Shown: positions 33,515 to 46,200, numbered from the stretch's first letter. The stretch: DNA of 64,000 nucleotides from Trichosphaerium sp. ATCC 40318 (GCA_038496445.1 JALMLS010000322.1:124001-188000), one strand, 5' to 3'. The notes: generated by a model not told the origin, from the letters alone. Translations and numbers: made by a program.

Positions 33515-35828
33515 ATGGCGGGCGTATGGCGTTTTAGAAGTGCTCTGGCGCAACCTGTGCGTGTAAACGCTAAATTACAAACAACCACTCAACAAAGCCT
33601 CAAACGCCCACAAACAAGGATATTTTCGCGTTCATACTACAAACGAACGTCTATACTAAAAAATCGGCAAAACTTTTCTCATCGACTGACGTTAAGACAT
33701 GGAGGTCACCATCATCACCATCATGATGCTGAGGTGTACACTTCATATTCAGACTACTTAAAATCACCAGGCGGCCGAGTTACTGGCATAGGATTACTCT
33801 CAAACGTTGGACTTTGCATTGTGCACGTGACGATTTTTGGGAAATATTTCAATCCCTTTTTTTGTTCATTTGCTAATTCTTTATTAGAAAGGTGTGTGTT
33901 GGAATTGTTAGTAACAGTCATGCTATGATTGCTGATGCAGCGTGAGTGAAGTATCTAGCGCGATTTTCGTAACAGTTTTTTTTGTATATTTGTTTGATTT
34001 ACTTAGTGTTGTATTAGGCATAGTGTTGGTGATATGGCTTCGGACTTTGTTACACTTTACACACATAAAAAGTACCAACCTTTCTTTTGTTTAGAGTATT
34101 GGTCCCTAACGCAGGTGGTAGAGCTAACTCTGTTTCTGATAAAGACTTACTTCCTTATGGCGCTGGAAAATATGAGTCTTTGGGTGCATTCGTTATATCG
34201 ATCATGCTCGGTAAGTGTCAAAATGAGATCGTTTTCTGGGTGCTTATTGTTATTTATTGACTTTTTTCTGTAGTTGGTACAGGCTGTGGTATTATAATAC
34301 ATGCATTCGAGCACATAGTAATGGGTGAAGTAATGGTATACTTTTTTTATTACATTTCTGTTTTCAGAGAAATCCATTGTTAAGCTTATGTTTAGATTCC
34401 AACTACACTTGCACTATATGCAGCTGGTTTATCCATAGTTGTAAAAGAAGCACTATATCAGATTACTTATCGTGTAGCCAAATCAGAGAACAGCCCTGTA
34501 AGCAAAACTGTTTTTTATGCAAAAGAACTAATACTACTCATTCAAGGTTTTGGAAGCCAACGCTTGGCATCACAGAAGCGATGCACTTAGTAGTGTTGTA
34601 GCAATGGGTGGTATAGCTGCCGCACAATTAGGTGTACCTATACTGGATCCAATAGCAGGTACATTCTCTTTCTGAAAAACAGTCACTTTCCATGCTAACT
34701 TATTTATTTTTAGCTATTGCAGTTTCAGGTTTAATTCTACAAGTATGAATACATAAATCCTCCCCTTAATTCGTTTGGGCACACATACTAACTATTACTC
34801 TGTAGACTGGATGGCGTATAATGTCAGATAGTAAAGTACGTCAAACCCGTTTAACTTCTGAGTATTCTCTCGCTTAAACTGCTTTGTAGCGAGAGTTGAT
34901 AGATGAAGCGCCTTCTTCTGAGCTCTTAAATAAAATTAAAGCGATACTTGATAACAAACCAGATGTTATGGGTAACTGACATCTCAAGTTCTATTCAAAG
35001 AAAAAACTTAATAATATTTAGGCTACACTGATGTTAGAGCAAGACGCATGGGAAGCTACGTCCTTGGTGAGACAATATAGTGTACACAATCAAATATTCT
35101 TAATTACTAACACGCTCATTTAGTTGATGTATCAATCCAAGTGGACAAATCATACACTGTCTCGGCAGCTCATCATGTATGTTTTTTTAATTCTTGTTGG
35201 GTTTAGTAAGGAGTGCTAACTGTTACTGTAGATAGCATCTAAGGTTACTGCTGCACTTGTAACAAAAATACCAGAGGTATCTGATGCACACGTACATACA
35301 GGTATACCATAAAAGATTTTTTAATCCTACATGTTTATAATCTACTCTCAGAGCCTCACACTGATGATATTCATGAACTTCACTCTTCATCGTTGAGGAA
35401 TCCTTCAGCGATTAAACAAGACATTAGAAACGTAACTTTGCCTACAGCGTTGATACCACTTGTAATGTTGTTCTTTAGATAGTAGCAAAGTATTCAGCCT
35501 TTGATGGCGTTGACACTCTCAGTTGCCATTACACAAACCAAACGTATCATACACTCTTTTATTATTAAGATTTATTAACTAACTCTTTTTTATAGATCTG
35601 TTTCAGTAGTATTGTCTCTGTACATTAACAAAGATATGAGCTTGTCGTAAGCAAACTCGTCAACTTTTTTTGAAACTTTTTTAATCACGTGATAGGGATG
35701 CACGACAAAAATGCTTCATTTTGCATGATGACATCATAAACAGTGTAAAAGAAGCACAGAATGTTGATATTGATGTTCATATGATAGACACCTCAATAGA
35801 GGGTAAAGACCGTGAGAATAAGTCTTAA
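33515..35828 (+). CDS. Cation diffusion facilitator (CDF) metal transporter, probably mitochondrial
   Basis: The ATG at 33515 begins a basic leader (MAGVWRFRSALAQPVRVNAK) that suggests mitochondrial targeting, then a His-rich stretch (HGGHHHHHHDAE). About 13 exons follow. CDF membrane helices are recognisable, with the two metal-binding HxxxD motifs, HSVGD in the TM2 region and HHRSDALSSVVAMGG in the TM5 region, plus LDPIA in TM6. The cytosolic domain contains RRMGSYVLVDVSIQVD and SAAHHIASKVTAAL, and the tail ends VDIDVHMID. HxxxD/HxxxD fits Zn-type selectivity; the mitochondrial leader recalls the yeast MMT1/2 group, which exports iron. Direction and ion are inferred only. Confidence 0.8.
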
Positions 35829-36272
35829 AATAAAATGAGCATTCTATCATTGTGGATATTTACTGCTCCAAAATCTTGACTTGCTTGCAATTAAAGTGCT
35901 CGACGATATTGATGTTTAACCTAAACACAAAAACAGCTGTGAGCTGTACAAAGTTACTGATGATTTTAAGTATTTGGAAACATCTAACCACCGATGACAC
36001 ATGTCCTTATACTAAACAAGTGTTCTGGTTTACATGATCCGGATAGAAAATTGATTGCCACCAAAAATACGAGTTCTATCACTGCAAGCAGTACAGCTTT
36101 CCACATCCACTTCATAAACAGTAGTCCCTTCGCAGTCAAGGAATGTATTGTAGTCATTAGGCACAGTTAAGTAGCTTGCATCGTGTTACACATGTGGGAG
36201 ATTGGTTTGGTGCAACTCTTAATGTAACCTTACGAGGACAGACAAAAGGCACGCAATAAAGCTGGTGTAATT
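35829..36272. other. Intergenic region
   Basis: No supported gene. A 61-codon frame at 35852 lacks features. Confidence 0.3.
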
Positions 36273-36432
36273 GCGGAAACCTTCTTCTTTCCTGCGACCG
36301 TATGGCTTGCAGAAAGGGCGAGTTGAAGCTGAAAGCGATTACGCTGAAAACTTGTTTTAACTACTTTTGTGGCAACCTTCTGCTTTCCTGCGACCGTATG
36401 GCTTGCAGAAAGGGCGAGTTGAAGGCGAAAAC
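36273..36432 (+). repeat. Tandem duplication, about 60-bp unit repeated at 96-bp spacing
   Basis: Two copies (about 36273-36336 and 36369-36432) share CTTTCCTGCGACCG, then TATGGCTTGCAGAAAGGGCG, then AGTTGAAG with only a few differences. Each contains an ATG in the same frame (36302 and 36398; MACRKGELK). The second one begins the likely first exon of the downstream coiled-coil gene. Confidence 0.7.
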
Positions 36433-36732
36433 TCCAGTAGATCAAGTTGGCAGTCTTTTCTTTGTTAGTGGGTGTGAAAGGTCACTAACGCGTGTTAGAA
36501 AGCAACAGCAGAAATAATACGCGAATTGGTAACAGAAAACGAAACGTTAAAAGGAGTGAAGAGAAAATACGACTTACTAGCGGTAGAGCATAAGAAATTA
36601 CGAGCCGAGCTAGCGCGAGCGAAAAAATTTAAAACTGAAGCCTTCGCTTTGGTCGAAAAGCACAAAAAAGCTGATGCTGAAGCTGAACTCGACGATGTGG
36701 TACTCTTAGCGCCAGTCACTACTGTAAATTAA
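36398..36732 (+). CDS. Small coiled-coil protein of unknown function
   Basis: The exon ending at 36732 encodes a heptad-rich helix (AEIIRELVTENETLKGVK, RKYDLLAVEHKKLRAEL, FALVEKHKKADAEAELDD) and ends LLAPVTTVN. It opens at an AG acceptor (CGTGTTAG, about 36499) and has no internal ATG. Joining it to the ATG at 36398 (MACRKGELKAKTPVDQ) through a GTTGGC donor keeps the frame. The donor is weak, so the first exon is tentative. Length about 90 residues; probably a dimerising helix protein. Confidence 0.5.
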
Positions 36733-36801
36733 TAAATATTGTACTACTAAACTTATCAAATTTATGAAACTCGTAGCACTCGCTACAAACAGAGCGATTT
36801 A

Positions 36802-37198
36802 ATGTCATCAATCACTATTCCATCAACGGAACGTCTACATTATGTACAAGACTCTATCAAGTACAGCGCTGTGATCCAACGCTAATGGCTCTGTTACCAC
36901 TTCTGGAGCTGCTATCAATAAATTTATCAGGTTCAACAAAAGCAAACTGTGCAAAGGGTCCTTTATTTGTATGTTGTGGTAACACAAATCAACGAAGATA
37001 TAGCAAACAACTAATGATTTTTTAGCCAACGTACACCTGAATGATGTTGAACTGAAAGAAACATTGCCTGGAGGACTTGACGTAGATAAAACTCTTCGGA
37101 AAAAAACGGAAAACAAGATTAGCAAGATAGAGCACGTGACACGTAATCTGTCTGCTAGTACACTAGTAAATATGGACAAGGAATATACAATATCATAA
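36802..37198 (+). CDS. Small protein of unknown function (about 89 aa, three exons)
   Basis: The ATG at 36802 (MSSITIPSTERLHYVQDSIK) joins by a GTACAG...TATCAG intron to a tiny exon (FNKSKLCKGSFI) and by a GTATGT...TTTTAG intron to the last exon (NVHLNDVELKETLPGGLD, VTRNLSASTLVNMDKEYTIS). Both junctions keep the frame and both introns contain stops, which supports the model. No family recognised. Confidence 0.5.
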
Positions 37199-37301
37199 AG
37201 GCATTTATTTGTAATGATCTGTTATTTGGTTCTCTGCCAGATAAAAAATAAATTAAAAAAAATCTCGTGTGGCGCAACCATTTCTATTTTAGTGGTTGTA
37301 A

Positions 37302-38165
37302 TCAATTTTGTTTGGATCTTGGTCTCTTGTGGTTATCCTCAGAGCTTGAACTATTTGAACGGCGTTTACGCTTCGAGCTTCTACGTCTACTAAGCAAAAA
37401 ATTGTAAGCACGTGTTTACAAGAACTAAACAAATATACTACTCAAGCAACTGGGAGTTTGTTATAAATAACAAATTCGTCCTTGGCACTTTAGCTTACCT
37501 TGATCTTGACGATGAAGACGAAGACGATGAAGATGAAGAGGATGATGAAGATGACGAAGATGATCGCTTACGTCTTTTGCGTGGCTTGGATCTACTGTAC
37601 GAAACACATTACACTGTGATACATGCTTACTGTGGCATACCTGCTTGAACTTGATGATGAACCAGAAGAGCTCGATGAACTACTTGAGCTTGAAGAAGAT
37701 GATGAACTTGATGAACTAGAACTGGAACTTGAAGAAGAACTAGAGCTGCTTTCCTCGTCTCTGGCAGCTCGTGCGAGTGCTTTGCGTTCTTTTTTTGAAC
37801 CATACTTGGCTTTTAGTTTATTGAGTTCTGATTTGTATGCCTCTTCCCTAACATTCAATTTAGCGCGTCAATATGGTATTTTACGCACATCTCAGATACT
37901 GGTGGGCGTGAAGATTTAATTTTACGTAATTTTGGCTTCTTTAGCATTTGAGAGCGTGTTGGACGCGCAGAATACGATGGTTGGCACAATCCCTTCTTTT
38001 TGCACTCCCATGACCACATTCCCACCTAAAATGCGTAAATCGCTTTAAAATATTAATTTGAATACCCTGCCACAGTATTGACACTTGGCACCCTTTTTTA
38101 AATCCCTTAAACATTTTGTTAGTTACTATTAACCTGCATATCGTTACTTACTTCATGCCGTACAT
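37302..38165 (-). CDS. ZCCHC10: ZCCHC10-like zinc-knuckle protein with poly-Ser/RS tail
   Basis: First exon MYGMK (ATG at 38165), then LKKGAKCQYCGRVGMWSWEC across an intron: a zinc knuckle of the ZCCHC10 type (CQKC...GHWTYEC in animals), followed by the conserved RPTRSQMLKK stretch. The middle (YKSELNKLKAKYGSKKERKA) is basic. Next come runs of about 30 Ser split by introns, SRSKPRKRRKRSSSS and a basic RS tail (RRRSSKRKRRSNSSSSED). The usual His of the knuckle is replaced (GMW for GHW), so the third zinc ligand is unclear. Such RS-like proteins usually associate with RNA processing; a specific role is not established. Confidence 0.7.
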
Positions 38166-38329
38166 GTTGTACAGATTGTTTGCGTTGTGTAACGTCTTTG
38201 CTTATTCATACTTTAAGTCACTGGCAAGTACTTACCAACGCGAGCATCAACACCATTGAATACACATACACCATATTAGATGTAAATAAACGTTTCAGTT
38301 GAGTTTTGATTGTATCACGCACCATAAAC
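38166..38329. promoter_or_regulatory. Compact divergent promoter region
   Basis: 164 bp between the start codons of the zinc-knuckle gene (leftward) and the RAP-like gene (rightward). It must carry both promoters unless untranslated exons exist. No motif recognised. Confidence 0.35.
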
Positions 38330-40286
38330 ATGCGTAGAACGTTTTATAGGCGTAAAAACAACACCAGACACCTTTCAAGAAGGTGATTATTGTATTTAAG
38401 CCTCTAAATTGCTAAATATCGCCTAGAGGAGAAAATCCGAGCTCTCATACAGCATTTGATACAGTAGGAGCAATTCTAAAAATTAAAACGTTAGAAGATT
38501 GGTATGGCGTCAAAGCCTCTGTGGCCAGCCAATATGGCGCTTCCAGGCTCGTAAACAGGTGTTATTAACGCATAAAGGAATTTCACTAACTCGCTTTGGG
38601 CACACAGGATCCATTTCTGCAGCTCTTAGAGCAGCATACCCAAACTACTTCTGGAACGATTCATATTTTAGGCACATCTTTTTTTTGTCAAAAAATTGTC
38701 ACGTTTTTGATCACATGACTTTTGCATGTATTGACAGTAGTTTAGTTTAGTACCACATAAACATTGGCATGATGTACGGAATCAAAAATCAAAGATTGAT
38801 TCTGTTGGTGAGCGGTTGGACATTAAAACATTAGATGATTGGTATAAAGTAACATACCAAGATTTGAAACAAAATGGCACTGGAGGGTTTATAGCAAGGT
38901 TGTTGATCTTTTATTTTGGTTCTAACGGTTTATAGATATAATAATTCAGTAATGAAGTTATTGATGGCACATTACCCAGAGTACTTGTGGCAACCTCATC
39001 GATTCAAGTGAGCTGTTGTTTTAAAAAGTCAGTATTAACACATAGAAGCAAAGCGCTATCTTCACAGGTCTTGCTTCAAAGAAAACTACTACGAACGATC
39101 GCACAGAAGCTAGATATTAAAACACTGTGGGATTGGCATCTGGTAAAACAGGATGAATTCATAGCTGGAGGAGGGCGGAGTATCTTAAACAAGTAAGGCA
39201 ACTAAAAGCAATCAAGCAAAAAACATTACCACTGGAACTTAGATGCTTATATTTTTACTACTTAGATACAATGGATCTCTCTATAATATGCTTACAACAG
39301 TGTACCCAAAATCAAGTTGGGAGTCGTCTGTGTTCAAGTAACTTCATCATATCATCGACGAACTTTTGTTTTTTACTTCAGTTTATAGGCATCACTCAAG
39401 TCGTCCTTATGGATACTGGAATGCTAAAAGAAATCAAATAGATTTTATACAAAGCGCAGAAAGATCTTTAGGTATCAATAAACCGGAGGAATGGTATCTG
39501 AACACGGTTTTAAACTAGCTCTAAACTCATTTCAGGTACCGTGTTTCAATGGATCAAATAAGCAAAATAGGAGGACAAGGTTTACTCAAACGGCTCACCA
39601 CAACCTTAAGAGATATCTATCCACAGATGAAATGGCATAAAAATAACTTTGGATTGTCTGTTAAGCGAGCTAATCAAAGGTTCGTGCATATGAGAAGTGA
39701 GAAAAAGCATCTTCTAACCCAAACAAAAAAAAGACAGTTGGTCGCTTCTGTCAGCAAATTCTTTCCTGGTTGTTTGGTCTACGAAGAACACTTACTTGGT
39801 GTAACTTCATTTGGAAGAGTTTTAACAGTTGACGTTTTTGTACCTGACTACAACATCGCATTTGAGTACCAAGGTATGTAATTTGTCTTCAAAAAAATTA
39901 TTGTAATTACAGCAAGCTCTTACTTTTAAATAGGCGAGCATCACTTTCAAGACTACCACGTGTACCCAGGTGTACTTCCAGCAACGGTTGGAGAAGCACT
40001 GGATAACGAGAAAATGAGTCATTGCGATGACATTGGTACGTCGAAAAATAAGATCAATGAAACGATAACTTGTTAAAAAATAATAGGTGTTTCTTTGGTG
40101 CAAATTCCTTTTTGGTGGCGAGGTAGCCAATCAGAACTGTTGCAATTTATAACGCACTGTTGTCCTCAATTTCTAGCTAACAACGCAATTCATAACACTA
40201 CAATCGGCGTTCCTCACTCAGGAACTGACTTATCACGCAAGTGGCCTGTTATGAGCCCGCCAGCTGCGACTGTTACTGGTTATTAG
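38330..40286 (+). CDS. Mitochondrial-type repeat protein with RAP/endonuclease-like C-terminal domain
   Basis: The ATG at 38330 opens a strongly basic leader (MRRTFYRRKNNTRHLSRR). Four divergent repeats of about 65 residues follow, each of the form TLxDWYxV...GG-xxxx-R/K-YNxSLxxxLxxxYPxxxW (for example TLDDWYKVTYQDLKQNGTGG, then NNSVMKLLMAHYPEYLW; and NGSLYNMLTTVYPKSSW). Each is cut by an intron between its two halves. The C-terminus has VDVFVPDYNIAFEYQGEHHF and VSLVQIPFWWRG, the D...ExQ pattern of the RAP/restriction-endonuclease-like fold seen in organellar RNA-binding proteins. A role in mitochondrial RNA metabolism is inferred. The first intron (from about 38555) lacks an AG at the point that keeps the frame, so that junction is uncertain. 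Confidence 0.6.
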
Positions 40287-40794
40287 TTATAATATCTCAA
40301 AATACGCGTGTGTATACTATATAAATCCTTTGGTGACCTCGTTGCTGTTTAGTGCAAAGTAATTGTTAGTCACCTTCCTGAGTATGTAAATTATTCCGTA
40401 AGTGTCTAGTTAGCGAAATACACCGGTTAGTATGTTTTCAAGTTCGTATGAAGCTACAAAACCTCATTCATCACAATACCGCTATTAGAGCAGTTTATAC
40501 TGTCTAAAAAGATATTTCCTGCATGAATTAACGTTACCCGCGCTAATGAAACCAAGTACATTTAAAACCCGGGTTTAGCGATTTAGAAGATTTCATTACG
40601 CTACCATCACAATTACCCGCAAGTTCCTGCGCTTTTGCAATTGTTTCGCCGAAAGTACTCGAAATTTCAGCCGGTTCTTGTGTGGACCTTTTTTTTGCTC
40701 AAACTTTCTGTGAACGTTATTCTGAGTTCCCGTGACGTAAATATAATCATTCATCTACAAACCTCATACATACAACATCTTCTCCTCAACAAAC
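40287..40794. other. Intergenic region
   Basis: 3' UTR of the RAP-like gene and 5' region of the PB1 gene. No coding frame supported. Confidence 0.3.
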
Positions 40795-42394
40795 ATGGCC
40801 TCCCAACAGCAACAGATTACAATCAAATCAAAGCGCCAAGGAAGCGACGACTTACGAAGAGTAACACTCCCAATAGCCGGTCTTACCTACGATAGAGTTC
40901 TAGCAAAGCTTTCATCATTCTACAAGACCATTAACTTCGAAACCGCTAAGATTACGTACACAGACCCTGATGGCGATAAAATTACTGTACGTGAACACAT
41001 ACACAACTTGAATTTGAATTGCACTTTGTACTTATTTGAATTTCTTTCTAGATATCTTCTGACGAAGAACTACGCGAAGCCATCAACGTCATTGGTTCTG
41101 GAAACGTTTTGAGAGTCTTTATTTCATTTGAAGAACCAGTTCCTCAAAACAACGCACAAAAGCCTGAAGAGACTAAACCTACTCCACCAGAGGTACCAAA
41201 CAGCCATTTAAACGCAATAACTAACTCTAAACCAGAAACCATCATTCATTGAAACCTTAACTCAAAAATTGATCGAAAACGCTCATCCAACAGTGGCAGA
41301 CGATATTCGCCTTGTAATCCAAGGTATCACCAAAGAGCTTCCTCCTTTCTTCAGGTACGATCCATTTCAGGCATTCTAAACGCCCTTGACGTCAAAAAAA
41401 AGCAAAAAACTAACTTTATGTTCATAGAAGTGTTCATCAACTACAACATGTCGTTGTCTCACAATTGCTCCGTACTTTGCATAACACAGCTCTAAGATTA
41501 ATGCAAACAAACGAAAAATCAAACTTAGAGTTAGCAAAACAGTACTTGAAGGCATTCTTGGAAATTCGTCCTTCAAACCCAACAGCTGCATACAACCTTG
41601 CTTGTGCTGAGTCTCTTCTCGGTAATGTAGAACATGCAATAAGCTCTCTTGTCAACAGCATCCGTAATGGGTTCGACAATGTCGCACACATCAAAGCTGA
41701 TGCCGACTTAAACAACTTAAGGTACGCAACACAAAAAAACAAACAATAACGATTCACTTTACTAATCTATTCCTTTAGAAACAACGACGCTTTCAAAACA
41801 CTAGTAGAGCTACTAGAATCTCGCCAACAATCTTTTGATGGTTGTCATTCCAGACCTCGAAGCCAATGCCCAATGCAAAGACGCAGATGTGGCGTAAACG
41901 CTCGCAAGCTATTTCTTGCCAATGTCAAGATGGCATCGAAAGCAAGACACGACAAAATCGTTCAAGAGATTACAGAGTCACGCCGTAACAACTTTCTCGC
42001 TCAAATAAGAAACGCTACTCAATCTAGAAAGGCTCAACTCCTCCAAGAGGTACTAGAGTCACGTAGAAATGCATTACAAGCCCAGATGGGGAGAGCCATG
42101 ACCGCAAGACGTGCTGAGCTCGTCAAAGAAATGCAAGAGGCCAAAGAACGCAGACAACAAGAAGCTGCAAAAGCAAAACCTCCAGTCGCACCTCCACTTC
42201 CTCAATCAAGAGATGTCATTCCAGATGCTCCTTTCCCTGTGACTCAGTCACAAATCGCTAGAGCTAACGCTTTCAGTGAGGCTGTAAAGACATTGGAAGC
42301 TATGGGATTCACTGATAGAAGAAGCAATATTGAAGCCCTCATTAAAGGCAAAGTAGATCTCGCAACCGCCGTACAAATCTTATTGAACCAGTAA
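40795..42394 (+). CDS. PB1-TPR-UBA domain protein (p62/NBR1-like architecture)
   Basis: The ATG at 40795 starts MASQQQQITIKSK and a PB1-like domain with the acidic OPCA-type motif YTDPDGDKITV, continued after an intron by SSDEELREAINVIGSGN. The middle holds TPR-like sequence (KQYLKAFLEIRPSNPTAAYN, LACAESLLGNVEHAISSLVN) ending in the DADLNNLR motif usual after the last TPR. A long basic helical region with three internal repeats follows (ITESRRNNFLAQIRNAT, VLESRRNALQAQMGRAM). The C-terminus is a UBA domain (VKTLEAMGFTDRRSNIEAL, VDLATAVQILLNQ). PB1 plus UBA recalls the autophagy receptors p62/NBR1, but no LIR or ZZ domain was seen. Probably a ubiquitin-binding scaffold. Confidence 0.75.
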
Positions 42395-42794
42395 TTTAAT
42401 CTGGTTTTGTTAATAGTTGAACATATAAATAAACGATCTTTATCTTATTTTGTTTGTGGCCTTTTTTTTTTGTGAAGACGTTATTTGACATTGTAAACAA
42501 CTAAATGTTTCCATCCTGGTTTTTTTCACTGCTTAAGTGAGAAGCTGCATATATTTCAGAGTGCCACACTTGATGTAACGCTGTACAGCACTCCATTACT
42601 TAGTACGTTAATCTTGGTGTTGACTCACAAACAGCTTCTGATCTTCAACGTGTAGGTGACATTATACCATACTTTTTATACTAACGCACTAGAAAGTATT
42701 TGAAGCTCCCACGCTACAATAGCATTTCACTTACTACTAACAACATAAGGACTGCAACAAAACTAACCAACCAAACGGCCAAAGAGCGAAAGAA
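42395..42794. other. Intergenic region
   Basis: AATAAACG-type 3' signal at about 42429; otherwise no feature seen. Confidence 0.3.
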
Positions 42795-43165
42795 ATGCAA
42801 ATAGATCTACTGGCAGTGCCAGATGAAATAAGTGTCATATTCTAAGCCACGGTCTTTCTTCGGACTAAGATTAGCAGCGCCACCTTCTGAGAGATTTGTA
42901 CACAAACATGTTGGATATAGCGTCACAAAGGTTAAAGACGAAAACGAACCATCACCTTGAACTTGTACAAAAATAACAGATGACGGTATTAAACTTTGGC
43001 TGGAACATACTTTGTATAAAACAGAAGTTACTAAAGAAGGTGTCAAAGCATTGAATGTGCGTGTAATGTTGACTATTCCAGCGCAAGTATTTTTGATGAT
43101 ATTGGTTTTGTGACTTCTGGTTATTGTGAGACAGAGCGAGCTTGATAGCATATCAGAATTTTACA
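42795..43165 (+). pseudogene. Decayed F-box/LRR gene
   Basis: An ATG at 42795 reads an F-box-like start (LLAVPDEISVIF) that stops after 16 codons. Further on, ITDDGIK, then EVTKEGVKAL appear, matching the ITDEGVSAL...KVTDEGVKAL repeat of the intact gene at 6484-7545, and the nucleotide string CTTTGGCTGGAACATAC matches its GCTTTGGCTGGAGTACATAC. Frames shift between these blocks. This is the relic of a duplicate. Confidence 0.6.
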
Positions 43166-43212
43166 AGAAAAAAGAAACATTCATCAGTTCTTGAACGAAG
43201 CTTATTTTTTTT

Positions 43213-46200
43213 TTAGGAACATTTTTTTACAAGGTTAACTGTCTCTTCTTCATCACCTTCTGTTCCATTAAGTTTATAAGCAATGTTACAGGCGATCAAA
43301 TGGTAAAACCTACAAAAAATAAAACACGTGAGTTGACAACAATTGCAGTTTTGACAAGAAAAATCAAAGTTGGTTTTTTTGGTGCAGCGTACTTTCCAGC
43401 AAGTCCAGCATGGTATATGAACAGTGTATGTAAGTAAGCCTTTGATATTTTCCATACACTTGTTTCAGTTACTGCTTTTACAGTAGTGAGTGAAGCTATT
43501 GACTTTACAAAACTAAGTTCGCCAAAAATCTATTGTGGGAGTGATTAAGTGATCATAAGTCAGAAAGTTACTGTTTTTTTTTTGTATAACCGGCTGGCTC
43601 GTACTTGATTTTTTTTCAATGTCACCAAGTTTATGACTTCTCCTTTATCCTTCTAGTAATAAACATAAGTACTTTTAACAATTCTTGTATACAGCAACTT
43701 CACAACAAGTTGTTAAACCTAAATCCAAAAAAAAATTACCTTTACTGTCATTTGACAGTGTCCTTCCTTTATCATGTATACACAACTTTGAAATGTTCCT
43801 TTGATTCTGTTTAAGACATAGTTTTTGAAAAAAAGAAAATAGAAAAAAAAATAATTCAATGTTAACATTTTTACCTGGACGCTGTATTATGTCGTCTTTT
43901 GCATACGTATCAATCCGAGATCCTTAAAGTGTATTGTTAACCAAAAAATTGTATGCAAATGAGTGTGTTACCTTTTAGTATCAACTCTAATTCAGAGTTT
44001 GTTAAAGTTCTATTATACTTCATCCCAACAGGTTTTTTTTTCTTCTAATTTTTCTCAAAATAAGTACACAGTTCAAATACATTCAAATTCGTCACTTTCT
44101 TGCTCCATCACCTCATTTAAAATACAGGTTTTATAAGAGAAACAAAGTATACATGTAGGGCATTCAAAAAGAGGATTTGAAGAAAAGAACTACTGCAACC
44201 CTCTTCAGGAACACTACTAAAGTTTTGCAACCCAAAAAAAAAAAAAAGCATGTCTAGTCAAAACAACGTACCAGCTTACCCAAGAAATCGGGTACAGAAA
44301 ATTTAAAAGGTGGCTCAAAATTTAGTCTGACTTTACATTTACAATCAAGGGCTATTGTAGGAATATACTTTCCTTTAAGCGTTTCCTAGGTAAAAATTAT
44401 TTCTTTGGAAACCGGAAAATTATAAGAAAGTTTGTAGTAAGTACGCCGTGTCTTTGCCAAATACCAACAATCTTATCATCAACAGTTGCGAAAACCCTTC
44501 CATTTTTCCTTTGTAAACCAATACCAACACATTTTCCTAAAAACCAATGTTAACGACGGCTCAACAAGCTTTTCCTTTATGAACAGAAAATACGAATCTT
44601 TTTTTAAAGTTCGACGTGCCTCTGTAGCGCCAGAAGAAATGACCTTTTTCATCTTGTTCAGTTTTATTGTATTTCATATCACTTCCATGTACACCGGTGG
44701 AGTAAAACGCAAATGATGTTGGTGACGTCCTGTAAAATCAGGGTTAACCAATAAAAGATCGTTTGATATCTCTTACCCCGGGAATTCGAGTTCTTCGCCT
44801 GGTGGCGTTAAACCTAACGCTATAATGCCAGGTATAGTATCGTCTTCTGTTTCTAGAACATGTACTTCAAAATAAAAGACGTCTGCCATACCATTATCTG
44901 TAAAGTTAGCAGACCTTCAAACATGTCAGAACAAAGTAACGTAGTAAAAAAATAGTTGGTTTTGTGAACGAATCTAACCATTTCTCCGTTGTTGGAAGAA
45001 CTATAGGTGTTCTCTCTTGAGGACTATACGTAATCTCGAGATTAGACTCATCAATAATACAACCATCAATAAGCGAAGAGTTACGCTAAACAATGAGTAA
45101 ATGAGAAAAAAACGAGAAAATTACTAACCTTGAAAGTGGCACTCTGCACACGCATTTGTTCTCCTATAAGTGTTGTACCACTATTCTCCTCATCACCTTG
45201 GTGGTGCATATATTGCCAATATGTATGTAATAGTGTGTAGCATGAGTCTCTTTCTTCAACTTTTGCGAATAAATACTTTGCAACTTCTCCATCCATTTTA
45301 ATGATTTCTATTTTTTTATCTCCTACCTTATCCATAAGCGATGAGTACCCGTTTGTCCTCATGTTATCTTCTTTGATATAAGCATACGTACTTTATTGAG
45401 TAACTCTACATTAGACCAAGGTATTATACTCTAGACAAAGACAAGTGTAAGAAAAGTTATTCGGGTTTTCGGAAGTATGCGTACTACCTTCTTTCCTCTC
45501 AGAGACTTTCCAGCACGATATGAAATATATCTTGGCGATAAATACATTGCTCCACTTGAAGGAATAGTAGTAGAAGTTGACTGACACCTACCACGAAGCA
45601 TCAACCAGAAGGACTTTTACAATGATCAAAAAAAGCTTGTTTTCTTACTTAAATTTCTTCCAAAGTACTTCACCACTGAATCCAAACGCTTTATTGAATT
45701 TGCTGTCCTTAGCAAGCATGTCATCAGACTAAATTGCATTAATAAACGGGAATAAAAAATGTGAGAAAAAATTGTTCCCGTGTCTCCACAAACGACACCA
45801 ACAGAGGCACGCCTAGAAACAAGGGCAAGAAAAATAAAAAAAATGTATTTTAAGTTACCACATCACGTGTTCTTGGTAGACTATTGCTAACACGAAGTTT
45901 CCTTGATGCCCTTCTAGATTCAAACAATTAGTCGTACTTTTCTTCATTCCAGGTTTTGTTCAACGTACTTAGTCTTTGAAGAAATATATGACCTTAAACG
46001 ACTTGCAAGACCAAAAGCAAGTGTGAAAAATAGTTTACCAGCGAGCATACTCCCTGCTAAAGTGAGATTTTACTAATCAATGCAATTCTGGGTTTTTTAA
46101 ACAAAAAGAGTGGTTTACTGACCTCGCTTTCCCTGTGAACCTAGCACTTAGTCAGTCATGTAAGATACGAATTGTTTGGAAATGTACAATGAAATAAAGC

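Noticed and set aside
37412-37919. Plus-strand Asp/Glu/Leu-rich frames
   Set aside because: Antisense of the poly-Ser region of the zinc-knuckle gene, whose splice pattern and zinc knuckle support the minus strand.
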